Part shown: one piece after another, positions 24,642 to 32,850 of the stretch | How positions within the stretch are numbered: position 1 is the stretch's first letter | How the letters are laid out: the number at the start of each line of letters is the position of its first letter | Source of the DNA: Luteipulveratus halotolerans | GTDB taxonomy: Bacteria > Actinomycetota > Actinomycetes > Actinomycetales > Dermatophilaceae | Length of the DNA stretch: 64,000 nucleotides | Assembly (NCBI RefSeq): GCF_001247745.1 | Contig: NZ_LAIR01000002.1 | Location: forward strand, 3,596,001 to 3,660,000 | Direction: 5' to 3' | Notes under the pieces: model-generated | What the model was told of the DNA's origin: nothing | Seen by the model: the letters and a program-made list of their open reading frames with translations, nothing else | Databases searched by the model: none | Translations under genes and position numbers: made by a program

Positions 24642-25079
24642 ATGAGCGACCACCCGTTCGTCCGGCAGGTCGTGCTCGACTGCCCCGACCCGAGAGTGCT
24701 CGGCGACTTCTACTGCGCACTGCTCGGCTACACCTACCGCGCCGGCGACGTCGAGCCGACGCCCGACGAGGACTGGCTGGTCATCCGCCCCGCCGGTGAC
24801 GAGGACGGGTCGAGCGGGCGTGGGATGGCGCTGCAGAAGGTCGACGACTACGACCCGCCCGTGTGGTCGCCGGAGCCCGGCTTCGACGGCGGGACCCGCC
24901 AGCGTCAGATGCTCCACCTCGACATGACGGCGCCGGACCTCCCGTCGCTGACGCGGCAGCGCGACCGGGCGCTCGAGCTCGGCGCACGACTGCTGTACGA
25001 CCGGTCGGACGACGAGGACGAGCCGCTCTACGTGTTCGCCGACCCGGCCGACCACCCGTTCTGCATCTTCATCGGCTGA
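24642..25079 (+). CDS. VOC-superfamily (glyoxalase-like) protein
   Basis: Vicinal-oxygen-chelate fold protein, 145 aa, built from two beta-alpha-beta-beta-beta units. The first starts VRQVVLDCPDPRVLGDFYCALLGY; the second is MLHLDMTAPDLPSLTRQRDR, ending PLYVFADPADHPFCIF. This is the glyoxalase-like DUF group common in actinobacteria. Some members bind antibiotics or metals, but the substrate cannot be told. The ribosome-binding region may be masked by the hairpin just upstream. Confidence 0.85.
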   Translation: MSDHPFVRQVVLDCPDPRVLGDFYCALLGYTYRAGDVEPTPDEDWLVIRPAGDEDGSSGRGMALQKVDDYDPPVWSPEPGFDGGTRQRQMLHLDMTAPDLPSLTRQRDRALELGARLLYDRSDDEDEPLYVFADPADHPFCIFIG

Positions 25080-25085
25080 GTCGCC

Positions 25086-25181
25086 GGGCCGAGTGCGCAT
25101 GTCGCGCTCCCCTGCCGGGCCGAGTGCGCATGTCGCGCTAGTTCGGAGCTCGCTCAACTAGCGCGACATGCGCACTCGGCC
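25086..25181. repeat. 26-bp perfect hairpin plus one extra arm copy
   Basis: The word starting GGCCGAGTGCGCATGTCGCG occurs at 25118-25143 and, as the exact complement, at 25156-25181 (26 bp, loop of 12 bases). A further direct copy of its first 22 bases stands at 25087-25108. Three copies of one word in 96 bases, ending 52 bases before the marR start, is unusual for a terminator. Confidence 0.8.
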
Positions 25182-25210
25182 AGATCAGGGAGGCGCTCGA
25201 CATTCATATA

Positions 25211-25243
25211 GTTGTGTGATCACAATAGTTGCATGCACACAAC
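25211..25243. promoter_or_regulatory. Putative MarR operator
   Basis: GTTGTGTG (25211-25218) and CACACAAC (25236-25243) form a perfect 8-bp inverted repeat spanning the start codon. A shorter palindrome TGTGATCACA (25215-25224) lies inside it. The patch is AT-rich and directly overlaps the marR start, as expected for an autoregulatory operator. Confidence 0.55.
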
Positions 25244-25673
25244 CAAACCCACTCCGGTCGGTCTGTGGCTGTCGATGATGGGCATCGTCATGGACCACAA
25301 GTGGTACTTCGCCGAGCGGTTCGAGCAGAAGCTGCCCGTCCCGTACAGCCGCTACCGCGCGCTCCGTCGCGTCGAGCAGCAGCCGCGCAGCCAGCGCGAG
25401 CTCGCCGCGGCGATGGGCGTCGACGCGCCCGCGATGACCGTGATCGTCAACGACCTGGTCAAGCACGGCCTCGCCACCCGCGAGCCCCATCCCGACGACG
25501 GCCGGGTCAAGCTCGTCACCGCGACCGCTGCCGGCCTCGCCTGGCTGGACGACGTGCGCTCGCTCGAGGACGGCGCCCCGCCGCTCATGGACGTGCTCAC
25601 CCGTGACGAACGCCGCGAGCTCGCACGGCTGCTCGACAAGCTGCAGGCCGGTCAGGCGGGTGGGCTGTCGTGA
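25233..25673 (+). CDS. MarR-family transcriptional regulator
   Basis: Winged-helix regulator, 146 aa. The recognition region is QRELAAAMGVDAPAMTVIVN followed by DLVKHGLATREPHPDDGRVKLV (helix-turn-helix and wing with the usual DxR). The start is ATG 25233 (MHTTKPTPVG); GTG 25212 would add seven residues that lie in the operator. It overlaps the efflux gene by four bases (GTGA), so regulator and pump are one operon, probably derepressed by a pump substrate. Confidence 0.9.
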   Translation: MHTTKPTPVGLWLSMMGIVMDHKWYFAERFEQKLPVPYSRYRALRRVEQQPRSQRELAAAMGVDAPAMTVIVNDLVKHGLATREPHPDDGRVKLVTATAAGLAWLDDVRSLEDGAPPLMDVLTRDERRELARLLDKLQAGQAGGLS

Positions 25674-27115
25674 TCACCACCCGTTCGGCACCCACGGTCG
25701 CCGCGCACGAGCTCGACTCACGCGGACGCTGGACCGTCGTCGCGATCTGCTGCATGAGCCTGTTCATCGTCGGCATCGACACCAGCGGCCTCAACCTGGC
25801 ACTGCCGTCGATCCAGGCCGACCTGTCGGCGTCGTACTCACAGCTGCAGTGGGTCATCGACGCCTACACGCTCGTGCTCGCCAGCCTGCTCATGCTGGCC
25901 GGGTCGATGGCCGACCGGTTCGGGCGCAGGCGCGTGTTCCGGATCGGGCTCACGCTGTTCGGGCTCGGCTCGCTGCTCTGCTCGCTCGCCCCCTCGATCG
26001 GCTTCCTGATCGGCGCGCGGATGCTGCAGGCCGTGGGCGGCTCGATGCTCAACCCGGTCGCGATGTCGATCATCACCAACACGATCCACGACCCCCGCGA
26101 GCGCGCGAAGGCCATCGGCATGTGGGGCGGCACGGTCGGCCTGTCCCTCGCCCTCGGCCCCGTCGTCGGTGGCGCGCTCGTCGACGCGATCAGCTGGCAG
26201 GCGATCTTCTGGCTCAACATCCCCGTCGTGCTCACGGCACTGCTGCTCACCGCGCGGTTCGTCCCCGAGTCACGGGCCGCGAGCGCCCGCCGCTTCGACC
26301 CGGTCGGCCAGCTCGCCGTGATCGTGCTGCTCGCCTCATTGACGTACGCGATCATCGAGGGCCGTGGCCTCGGCTGGACGTCGGCCGCCGTCGTCGGCTG
26401 CTTCGTGCTCGCCGCCCTCGCGCTCGCGGTGCTGGTGGCGTACGAGCGGCGCCGGCCCGAGCCGCTGCTCGACCCGCGGTTCTTCCGCAGTGTGCCGTTC
26501 TCCGGTGCGGTCGTCACGGCCGTGCTCGGGTTCGCCGCGATGGGCGGTTTCCTGTTCCTCAACACGTTGTACCTGCAGGACGTCCGGGGCCTCTCGCCGT
26601 TGGAGGCGGGGCTGATGACGCTGCCGATGGCCGGCATGACCGCCGTCTGCTCGCCACTCTCGGGGCGGGTCGTGGGCGCCCGCGGACCGCGCCTGCCCGT
26701 GCTCGTCGCGGGCACCGGCATGACCGTCTCGGCGCTGATCCTGCTGACGCTGAGGTCGGACACGTCGTACGCCGTGCTGGCCGTCGCGTACGTGGCGTTC
26801 GGTGTCGGCTTCGGTGCCCTCAACGCCCCGATCACCAACACCGCCGTGTCGGGTATGCCGCGCGCTCAGGCCGGCGTGGCGTCGGCCGTCGCGTCGACGA
26901 GCCGTCAGGTCGGGACCTCGCTCGGGGTCGCGGTGTTCGGGGCGGTCACGCTCGGACGGCTCGACGGCCCGACGAGCACCGGCCTCGCGGCGTCGAGCCA
27001 CGGCGCGTGGGCGCTCATGCTGGCCTGCGGCCTCGGCATCCTGGCCCTCGCGCTGATCACGACCAGCTCGTGGGCGGTCCGCTCCCGTGATCGGGTCGCC
27101 GCCGAGCTCGCCTGA
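25670..27115 (+). CDS. DHA2-family MFS drug/proton antiporter
   Basis: EmrB/QacA-type exporter of 481 aa with 14 predicted membrane helices. Family motifs: VVAICCMSLFIVGIDTSGLN (motif with the acidic residue in helix 1), GSMADRFGRRRVFRIG (motif A), RMLQAVGGSMLNPVA and PVVGGALVDAISWQAIFWLN (motif C region). It likely expels a hydrophobic or cationic drug. It is translationally coupled to the MarR regulator. It is intact, unlike the broken relative ending at 58519. Confidence 0.9.
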   Translation: MITTRSAPTVAAHELDSRGRWTVVAICCMSLFIVGIDTSGLNLALPSIQADLSASYSQLQWVIDAYTLVLASLLMLAGSMADRFGRRRVFRIGLTLFGLGSLLCSLAPSIGFLIGARMLQAVGGSMLNPVAMSIITNTIHDPRERAKAIGMWGGTVGLSLALGPVVGGALVDAISWQAIFWLNIPVVLTALLLTARFVPESRAASARRFDPVGQLAVIVLLASLTYAIIEGRGLGWTSAAVVGCFVLAALALAVLVAYERRRPEPLLDPRFFRSVPFSGAVVTAVLGFAAMGGFLFLNTLYLQDVRGLSPLEAGLMTLPMAGMTAVCSPLSGRVVGARGPRLPVLVAGTGMTVSALILLTLRSDTSYAVLAVAYVAFGVGFGALNAPITNTAVSGMPRAQAGVASAVASTSRQVGTSLGVAVFGAVTLGRLDGPTSTGLAASSHGAWALMLACGLGILALALITTSSWAVRSRDRVAAELA

Positions 27116-27157
27116 ATCGCCTGGCGCGTGGGGCCGCGGCGGGGCGGCGCGGTCTCC

Positions 27158-27733
27158 TCATTCCCCACGGACCCGCTGGTGCCCGAGGGCGTACGCCAGC
27201 CGCTCGGTCGCCGACGACGACGCGGTGGGCGCGGCGTCGTCGTACATCACCCCGCGGAGCCGGGTCGGGACGAGCTCCGTCGACGACGCCAGCAGCCTGG
27301 CCGCGACGGCGTCGAGGACCGTCGGGTCCTGACCGGTGGCCACGGCGAGGTCCCAGCCGTGGGTGACGGTCTCGACGGTGAAACCACGCAACGCGTCGTA
27401 CGCGGAGCACTCTCCCCACGCCGCCGTCACCAGCTCGTCCGACCTGAGATCCGTTGCGGCCCGGGCGATCTCGGCAGCGAGACCAGAGAAGGTCGGGGCG
27501 AGCTCGGCGTCGGCGACGTCCGTGACGACGTGGGGCGTGCCTCGGAGGTAGGCGCGGGTCACCGTGCCTCGACCGCGCAGGGCCGTCCCGATCAGGTGCC
27601 CGATGAGGGCACGAACATCGAACTCGACGCACGGCGTCGGCAGCCCGAGCTGATCGGGCCGCGTCGCCGCGATCAGCCCGCTCACCCAGTCGAGGGCGGC
27701 GACGTAGTCCTGGCGCTGCTGGTCGACGTTCAT
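27158..27733 (-). CDS. TIGR03086-type DinB-fold metal-binding protein
   Basis: Protein of 191 aa from the mycothiol-dependent maleylpyruvate isomerase/TIGR03086 group. Markers: TPCVEFDVRALIGHLIGTALRG near the N-terminus, FTVETVTHGWDLAVATGQD in the middle (metal-ligand histidines) and a C-terminal helix. Activity unknown. The ATG at 27733 overlaps the stop of the upstream SnoaL-like gene (ATGA), so the two are co-translated. Confidence 0.85.
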   Translation of the reverse strand: MNVDQQRQDYVAALDWVSGLIAATRPDQLGLPTPCVEFDVRALIGHLIGTALRGRGTVTRAYLRGTPHVVTDVADAELAPTFSGLAAEIARAATDLRSDELVTAAWGECSAYDALRGFTVETVTHGWDLAVATGQDPTVLDAVAARLLASSTELVPTRLRGVMYDDAAPTASSSATERLAYALGHQRVRGE

Positions 27734-28161
27734 GCTGTCGGGCGGGTGCCGGGCGGTGGGGTGGCGTCGACATCGGCCCACACCTCGGTCAGCTCGACGA
27801 TGAGCCCGTCCTTCACCGTGACGAAGGAGGCGACCTCGAACTCCTGCGCCTCCCCGTCCACGCGGCCCGTGACGTGGCAGCGCCCGACGGCCCGGTCACC
27901 GGAGCCGACGCAGTCCTCCAGCGTCAGCCGCTCGAACCCGGGGTAGTCGGCGTTGAGCTGCACCCAGGCGTCGCGGTCGAACGTCTCGCCGGTGTGCACG
28001 AAGCGGACGGTGAAGTCCTCGTGCAGCAGGTCGGCCAGGCCGTACCAGTCGTGGGCGTCGATGACCGCAGCCATCCTGGTCATGGCGGTGGCGGCGTCGG
28101 CCGGATCGGTGGTGGTCACCTGCGTGACGGTGTGCCCGGGCGACGACACGTCCGCGGTCAC
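27730..28161 (-). CDS. SnoaL-like (NTF2-fold) protein
   Basis: Small NTF2-fold protein, at most 143 aa. Core: MAAVIDAHDWYGLADLLHEDF, then RDAWVQLNADYPGFERLTLE and a C-terminal beta sheet (FVTVKDGLIVELTEVWADVD). Such proteins are isomerases, hydrolases or binding proteins. The start is uncertain: GTG 28161 touches the repeat at 28164, and GTG 28119 is the next in-frame option. No good ribosome site is visible for either, so the repeat may have altered the original 5' end. Confidence 0.72.
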   Translation of the reverse strand: MTADVSSPGHTVTQVTTTDPADAATAMTRMAAVIDAHDWYGLADLLHEDFTVRFVHTGETFDRDAWVQLNADYPGFERLTLEDCVGSGDRAVGRCHVTGRVDGEAQEFEVASFVTVKDGLIVELTEVWADVDATPPPGTRPTA

Positions 28162-28163
28162 CG

Positions 28164-28210
28164 GGTCTCGATACGGCTCGCCCCGTGGGGCTCGCCTACT
28201 CGACCAGCGG
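28164..28210 (+). repeat. Single right arm of the GGTCTCGATACGG repeat
   Basis: Only the right half, GGTCTCGATACGGCTCGCC to CTCGCCTACTCGACCAGCGG, is present, immediately upstream of the SnoaL-like gene. Confidence 0.8.
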
Positions 28211-28306
28211 GTGCGGGCTCGTCTCCCGCCGGTGCGCTCGTAGGGCACCCAGGTTGGGACCGCGACGACCCGCGTAAGGACTGCGAGACGGCGTACTGTC
28301 GAACGC

Positions 28307-28774
28307 ATGGACGTGGTGGGGTCGGTCATGGCGAAGGTACTGACGACACGCTCGCTGGTCAGAGCGCCGATCACGTTGTACCGCAATGGTTTCGGCTGGT
28401 TGCTCGGGTCGCGGATGCTCATGCTGGAGCACGTCGGCCGAACGACCGGCGAGCCGCGCTACGTGTGCCTGGAGGTCGTACGCCGACCGTCGCCCGACGT
28501 GGTCGTGATCGTGAGCGGGTTCGGCGAGCGCGCGCAGTGGTATCGCAACCTTCGTGCAACCCCGCGGTGTCACGTCAGCATCGGCCGCCAGCGGCGCCGA
28601 CCCGCGACGGCCAGACTCATGGGCGAGGCGGAGAGTGCGCAGGCGTTGGCGGCCCACCAGCAGGAGCACCCGAGGGCGTGGGCGCGGCTACGGAGCGTGA
28701 TCGAGCAGGCGGTGCAGCACCCGGTCGAGGGGCTGCCGATGGTCGAGCTCACCCTGGCCGCCCGACCGGTCTGA
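28307..28774 (+). CDS. F420-dependent nitroreductase-family (DUF385/Ddn-like) protein
   Basis: Split-beta-barrel protein of 155 aa in the deazaflavin-dependent oxidoreductase family. The signature is LMLEHVGRTTGEPRYVCLEV, then VVIVSGFGERAQWYRNLRATP with the conserved tryptophan-tyrosine. Members reduce quinones or nitro compounds with F420H2, so the host probably makes F420. ATG 28307 is taken; ATG 28328 (MAKVL) is a possible shorter start. Confidence 0.88.
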   Translation: MDVVGSVMAKVLTTRSLVRAPITLYRNGFGWLLGSRMLMLEHVGRTTGEPRYVCLEVVRRPSPDVVVIVSGFGERAQWYRNLRATPRCHVSIGRQRRRPATARLMGEAESAQALAAHQQEHPRAWARLRSVIEQAVQHPVEGLPMVELTLAARPV

Positions 28775-28782
28775 CCGCACCG

Positions 28783-29247
28783 TCAGCGCGGGCCGCGCCC
28801 GGTCTGCCCGTCGATCAGCTCACGGGCGATGTCGAGGTGGCCGGCGTGGCGGGCGGTCTCCTCGATCATGTGCAGGATGACGCCGCGCAGCGTGGTCACC
28901 TCGTCGACGAGTCCGTCGACGACCGGCCCGCTCGTCGGGGTGTCGAGCGGCATGTCGCGGATCGCGCGCACCGATGCCGCCACCTGCGCGCGGTACTGAT
29001 CGGCCGCCGTGAACGCGTCGTCCTTCTCGTTGCTCGCGACGCCCATGACGACGCCGAACCAGTAGTACTCCGCACCCGACAGGTGGCGCAGCAGACTGTC
29101 GGGTGTCCACCCGCTCGGCACCGTCGTACGCGCCAGGCCCGCTTCGTCGAGGCCCTCCACGATGTCGACAACGGCGGCGCGCTGGGCGTCGAGGAAGTGC
29201 TCCAGCGCGGCGCGCTCGGCCGTCACCGGCTCCACCGTCGCGGTCAT
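28783..29247 (-). CDS. DinB-fold protein (DUF664)
   Basis: Member of the DinB/mycothiol-transferase fold, 154 aa: TVPSGWTPDSLLRHLSGAEYYWF and HMIEETARHAGHLDIARELIDGQTG carry the metal-site histidines. It is the last gene of an ArsR-SRPBCC-DinB operon with ATGA overlaps at each junction, so production is tied to that regulator. Function unknown; thiol-dependent detoxification is a family-based guess. Confidence 0.85.
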   Translation of the reverse strand: MTATVEPVTAERAALEHFLDAQRAAVVDIVEGLDEAGLARTTVPSGWTPDSLLRHLSGAEYYWFGVVMGVASNEKDDAFTAADQYRAQVAASVRAIRDMPLDTPTSGPVVDGLVDEVTTLRGVILHMIEETARHAGHLDIARELIDGQTGRGPR

Positions 29248-29753
29248 GACTGCTGCACCTGCATCGCCTGGTACGCCGGCTTCAGCTCGTCCGCGCGGAC
29301 ACCCCAGTCGGGGTGGGTCGGGCGACCGTCGAGGTAGAGCCGCAGGTCTTCGAGGTGCACCTGCCAGCCACCGCCGTAGTTGGGCAGCTTGTCGGCGGGC
29401 AGCCCACGGTCCTCGACGACCAGGCGGGTGCCGCCGTCGACCGCGGTCAGGGTGGCCTCCAGCACCGAGGGGTCGTTGTCGTCGTCGGGCGCCATGTCGA
29501 GCACCAGCCGGTTTGGCGGCTCACAGACGACGACCCGGCCCGGCCCCTCGGCGCCGCTGGTGAACCGGATGTCGAAGCGGCCGCCCAGCTGCAGATCGCC
29601 CTCGACGTGCGCGAGCCACCGGGCGAGCCGCTCGGGGTCGGTGACGGCGTCCCATAGGTCGTCGATGTCGGTGGCGTAGGTGTCTTCGAGGCGGACGCCG
29701 GCGACGCCGGACCAGGTGTGCATCGTGCCGAGCGTCTTCGTGGTGTCGGTCAT
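29244..29753 (-). CDS. SRPBCC / AHSA1-like domain protein
   Basis: START-like (AHSA1/CalC) protein of 169 aa: LEDTYATDIDDLWDAVTDPERLARW at the front, GGRFDIRFTSG in the sheet and GGGWQVHLEDLRLYLDG in the long C-terminal helix. Such proteins bind hydrophobic ligands and are typically co-encoded with an ArsR regulator, as here. GGGAGG precedes ATG 29753. Overlaps both neighbours by four bases. Confidence 0.88.
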   Translation of the reverse strand: MTDTTKTLGTMHTWSGVAGVRLEDTYATDIDDLWDAVTDPERLARWLAHVEGDLQLGGRFDIRFTSGAEGPGRVVVCEPPNRLVLDMAPDDDNDPSVLEATLTAVDGGTRLVVEDRGLPADKLPNYGGGWQVHLEDLRLYLDGRPTHPDWGVRADELKPAYQAMQVQQS

Positions 29754-30103
29754 GTGGTCCTCCCAGTGGTGTTGGTACTGCTCGTCTTTCGGGCCGTACG
29801 CCGGCCGCGCGCCACCTCGGTGTGCAGCGCGTCGAGGCGCTGGCTCCACAGCTCGCGGTGACGTGCGAGCCACGCGTCGGCGTCGGCGAACGCGTCGGGC
29901 CGCAACGAGTAGATGCGTCGTTGGGCCTGCTGCTCGACCTCGACCAGGCCCGCCTCACGCAGCACGCGCAGGTGGCGCGAGACGCCAGGGCGGGCGATGG
30001 GCAGGGCGTCGGCGAGCTGGCCCGCCGAACGCGGGCCGGTCGCGAGAGCGTCCAGGATCGTGCGGCGGCTCTCGTCGGCGAGCGCGTGGAAGACGGCGTC
30101 CAT
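29750..30103 (-). CDS. ArsR-family transcriptional regulator
   Basis: Winged-helix repressor of 117 aa: MDAVFHALADESRRTILDAL, then AGQLADALPIARPGVSRHLR (recognition helix) and REAGLVEVEQQAQRRIYSLR (wing). The start is ATG 30103; upstream codons are improbable. No cysteine metal site is visible, as in the ArsR proteins paired with AHSA1 genes, which sense unknown small molecules. Dyads overlap its start codon. Confidence 0.9.
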   Translation of the reverse strand: MDAVFHALADESRRTILDALATGPRSAGQLADALPIARPGVSRHLRVLREAGLVEVEQQAQRRIYSLRPDAFADADAWLARHRELWSQRLDALHTEVARGRRTARKTSSTNTTGRTT

Positions 30104-30134
30104 GGTTCTTACGTAACCATATGGGTACGTACCC
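30102..30134. promoter_or_regulatory. Tandem dyads at the ArsR operon start
   Basis: ATGGTT-N7-AACCAT (30102-30120) overlaps the ArsR start codon and is followed within three bases by the perfect palindrome GGGTACGTACCC (30123-30134). Both sit in an AT-richer patch and are likely repressor-binding sites for the ArsR-SRPBCC-DinB operon. Confidence 0.55.
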
Positions 30135-30153
30135 GTCAAGGTACGAGCGTCGC

Positions 30154-30334
30154 TTGGTTGAGCCGGTCGAGCCCCTGGGGCGAGACCGTGTCGACTTGGG
30201 TTGAGTAGTCACCGAGCTTGCGAGGGGACGTATCGAAACCAACCGAGTGACGCACAGGGAGGAGGCTCTCCCTCGCGGTCACCGTGGTTTCGACACAGGC
30301 CTCCGCTAGCGCTCCGGCCCGGCTCAACCGGCGG
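30154..30334. repeat. Variant of the mosaic inverted repeat (TTGAGCC type)
   Basis: A diverged copy in which the arms read GGTTGAGCCGG and CCGGCTCAACC instead of GGTCGAGTAGG/CCTACTCGACC. A centre containing GGGAGGAGGCTCTCCC and a GTTTCGAC element follow the same plan as the copy at 63023. It fills the gap between the ArsR operon and the PPOX gene. Confidence 0.7.
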
Positions 30335-30368
30335 AGTCGGGACGATCCTCGTCGGCCACCATGGGGCC

Positions 30369-30779
30369 ATGAGTTCCAAGCGCCTCGACCTGCGCGACCC
30401 GGCCGTCACGGCGTTCTGGACCGAGCGCCACCTGCAGACGCTCACGACGCCCCGACCGGACGGCACCCCGCACGTCGTCCCCGTCGCGGCGACCCTCGAC
30501 CCCGACGAACCCCTCGTCCGCGTCATCTCCTCCCGCACCTCGCGCAAGGTCCGCAACGTCGCCGCGGGCGGTGCGGCCGGCGTACGCGTCGCGTTGTGCC
30601 AGTACGAAGGTCGCTGGTGGTCGACGATCGAGGGCGTCGCCACCGTCCTCGACGACGCCGAGTCCGTGCGGGTCGCCGAGGCGAGGTACGCCGAGCGGTT
30701 CCGCCAGCCGCGCGTCAACCCCGAGCGCGTGGTCATCGCCGTCCGCGTGACCCGCGTGATGGGCCACCTGCCGAGCTGA
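30369..30779 (+). CDS. PPOX-class F420-dependent oxidoreductase-like protein
   Basis: Split-barrel flavin/F420-binding protein, 136 aa: LQTLTTPRPDGTPHVVPVAA, then VISSRTSRKVRNVAAGGAA and RWWSTIEGVATVLDD are the family segments. Members reduce quinones, biliverdin or other substrates with F420H2 or FMN. ATG 30369 (MSSKRLDLRDPAV) is the natural start; upstream codons belong to the repeat. Confidence 0.82.
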   Translation: MSSKRLDLRDPAVTAFWTERHLQTLTTPRPDGTPHVVPVAATLDPDEPLVRVISSRTSRKVRNVAAGGAAGVRVALCQYEGRWWSTIEGVATVLDDAESVRVAEARYAERFRQPRVNPERVVIAVRVTRVMGHLPS

Positions 30780-30812
30780 ATTCGTTGGCCGCCGCGCCGG
30801 CGTACGGGTTGG

Positions 30813-31616
30813 ATGACGCAGGTGATGACTCCTGCTGACCTGCTCGCGGCGTACGACGCCGAGCTCCGCACCGACGCCGAGACGCCCAGTGCGGTCGACG
30901 TGACCAGGCTCGGACCGTTGCGGCTGGTGCGGTTCGCCGGCGGTCGTGGCTTCGTGACGTACGCCGACCTCGGGGGCGCCGACGCGCCGACGATCGCGCG
31001 CTGGGTCGGCGAGGCGCTCGACCACTACCGCGCCGACCCCGAGATCACTCGGGTCGAGTGGAAGACCCGCGCCCACGACGATGCGCCCGGTCTCGTCGAC
31101 GCGCTCACCGCGCACGGGTTCGTCGCCGACGAGCCGGAGTCGATCATGATCGGCGAGGCCGCCGCGCTCGACCAGGACCTGCCGCTGCCCGACGGTGTCT
31201 CACTGCGCACCGTCACCTCCGAGGCCGACGTGCTGGCCATGTCCCGGATGGCCGACATCGCGTTCGAGGACGACCGCGCCGAGGAGATGGCGGCCGCCCT
31301 GCTGACTCGCCTCGCCCGCCGCGACGGCATGGAGCTGTGGGTCGCCGAGGTCGACGGTGCGGTCGTGAGCTGTGGCCGTCTCGAACCCGTGCCCGGTACG
31401 ACGTTCGCCGGCATCTGGGGCGGCGCCACGCTCGTCGAGTGGCGCGGCAAGGGCATCTACCGGGTGCTGACTGCCGCGCGCGCCCGCTCGGCGATCGCGA
31501 TGGGCAAGACGCTGATCAACAGCGACTCGACCGAGTTCTCGCGGCCCATCCTGGAGAAGTCCGGCCTGGTCAAAGTGTCCGAGACGACGCCCTACGAATG
31601 GCGCCGCCCCGCCTGA
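30813..31616 (+). CDS. GNAT-family N-acetyltransferase
   Basis: Probable acetyltransferase, 267 aa. The C-terminal half has the GNAT core: LWVAEVDGAVVSCGRLEPVP (beta 4) and GGATLVEWRGKGIYRVLTAA (acetyl-CoA loop, R-G-K-G form of the RxxGxG/A motif). The N-terminal half is a degenerate second GNAT-like unit. Substrate unknown. Its 3' end overlaps the convergent hydrolase gene by 25 bases. Confidence 0.85.
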   Translation: MTQVMTPADLLAAYDAELRTDAETPSAVDVTRLGPLRLVRFAGGRGFVTYADLGGADAPTIARWVGEALDHYRADPEITRVEWKTRAHDDAPGLVDALTAHGFVADEPESIMIGEAAALDQDLPLPDGVSLRTVTSEADVLAMSRMADIAFEDDRAEEMAAALLTRLARRDGMELWVAEVDGAVVSCGRLEPVPGTTFAGIWGGATLVEWRGKGIYRVLTAARARSAIAMGKTLINSDSTEFSRPILEKSGLVKVSETTPYEWRRPA

Positions 31617-32362
31617 CCCGCCTCCGTGAGGTGGGCGCGGGCGAACTCGACAGCGCCGGCGTTGATGCGCTCACGGTCGTGGTCGAGCGTCGCGACGTGG
31701 AACGACTCGGCCAGCTCGACGACCTCCACCTCACCGCTCGTACGCTCCGCCCACGCCTGTGCCGACGACGGGTCGACGACGTGGTCCTGGGCACTGACGA
31801 ACAGCAGGCTCGGCGAGGTGATCCGCGGCAGCGCGTCGGCGATCTCCTCCAGCGGCCGCGTGAGGTCGAGCAGCGGCGCGACCGGCACCGCGTCGTACGC
31901 CGACTCGGTCACCCCTTCGAGCGCGATGTCGGAGCCGACGGCCTCGAGGAAGTCGCCGTCTGCGGCCTTCCCGGCGTCGATGAGGGCCTGCCAGATCGGG
32001 GCGTGCGGGTCGATGAGCGGGTTCACCGCGATCAGTGCCGCGATGTCCGGATGCCGCTGGCCGAGCCACGCCGTGAGGCTCCCTCCCATCGACAGACCCG
32101 CGACGACGACCCGCTCGCAGCGCTTGTCCAGGTCGGCGTACGCCGCCTCGACCGTCGCCGACCAGTCGGCCCAGCGAGTGGCGGCCATGTCCTGCGGGGT
32201 CGTGCCGTGGCCGGGCAGCAGCGGCAGCTCGACCGTGAAGCCGGCGTCGGCGAACGCCGTGGCCAGCGGCTTCATCGACTGGGGCGAGCCGGTGAAGCCG
32301 TGGATCACGAGCGCGCCGTGCTGACCGCCCGAGGCGGAGAACGGTTCGGCGTCGAGGAGCAT
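31592..32362 (-). CDS. Alpha/beta-hydrolase (monoacylglycerol lipase / carboxylesterase type)
   Basis: Cytoplasmic serine hydrolase of 256 aa. HGFTGSP forms the oxyanion hole, GLSMGG holds the nucleophile serine, SAQDHVVDP the aspartate and ESFHVAT the histidine. The opening MLLDAEPFSASGGQHGALVIHG is typical of Est30/monoacylglycerol-lipase-like esterases. AAAGGA precedes ATG 32362. It is convergent with, and slightly overlaps, the GNAT gene. Confidence 0.88.
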   Translation of the reverse strand: MLLDAEPFSASGGQHGALVIHGFTGSPQSMKPLATAFADAGFTVELPLLPGHGTTPQDMAATRWADWSATVEAAYADLDKRCERVVVAGLSMGGSLTAWLGQRHPDIAALIAVNPLIDPHAPIWQALIDAGKAADGDFLEAVGSDIALEGVTESAYDAVPVAPLLDLTRPLEEIADALPRITSPSLLFVSAQDHVVDPSSAQAWAERTSGEVEVVELAESFHVATLDHDRERINAGAVEFARAHLTEAGQAGRRHS

Positions 32363-32387
32363 CGGGTGTCCTTTCGTGCGGGCCGGG

Positions 32388-32783
32388 TCAGGCGGGAGTC
32401 AGGGCGGGCAGGACGTGCGCGCTCAGCAACGGCGCCAGACCGGTCGTGTCGGTGACCGGCAGCTGCACCCACCGCAGCTCGGCGATCTCACCGGCTGCGG
32501 CCGGCGTACCGGTCAGTGGCGCGCGGAACACCGTCGAGTGGATCGTCGCGCCGGGCTCGTTGGCCGCGTCCGCGACCCACACCCCGACGGGTTCGAGATC
32601 GGCCTCCGTGAGCACGATGCCGACCTCCTCACCGATCTCACGCACGGCGGCCGCGGCCGCTGACTCACCGGGTTCGAGCTTGCCGCCGGGCAGCATGAAC
32701 ATGTGCGTCCCCTGCTTACGGACGGTGAGCAGTCGCTGGTCGGCGTCGAGGAAGCAGACCGCGGCCACGGTGAACGTCGTCAT
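32388..32783 (-). CDS. NUDIX hydrolase
   Basis: Pyrophosphohydrolase of 131 aa with a complete Nudix box, GGKLEPGESAAAAAVREIGE followed by EVGI. The start TVAAVCFLDADQRLLTVRKQ and MFMLPGGK resemble MutT-like or broad-specificity members acting on nucleoside diphosphate derivatives. The gene lies 25 bases upstream of the hydrolase gene on the same strand, a likely two-gene transcript. Confidence 0.9.
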   Translation of the reverse strand: MTTFTVAAVCFLDADQRLLTVRKQGTHMFMLPGGKLEPGESAAAAAVREIGEEVGIVLTEADLEPVGVWVADAANEPGATIHSTVFRAPLTGTPAAAGEIAELRWVQLPVTDTTGLAPLLSAHVLPALTPA

Positions 32784-32850
32784 GACACCGTCCTATCGCA
32801 TCGCCCGTAATCCGGTGGTGGTGGCCGCGCGGCGGTGAGAGCGTCGAGCC

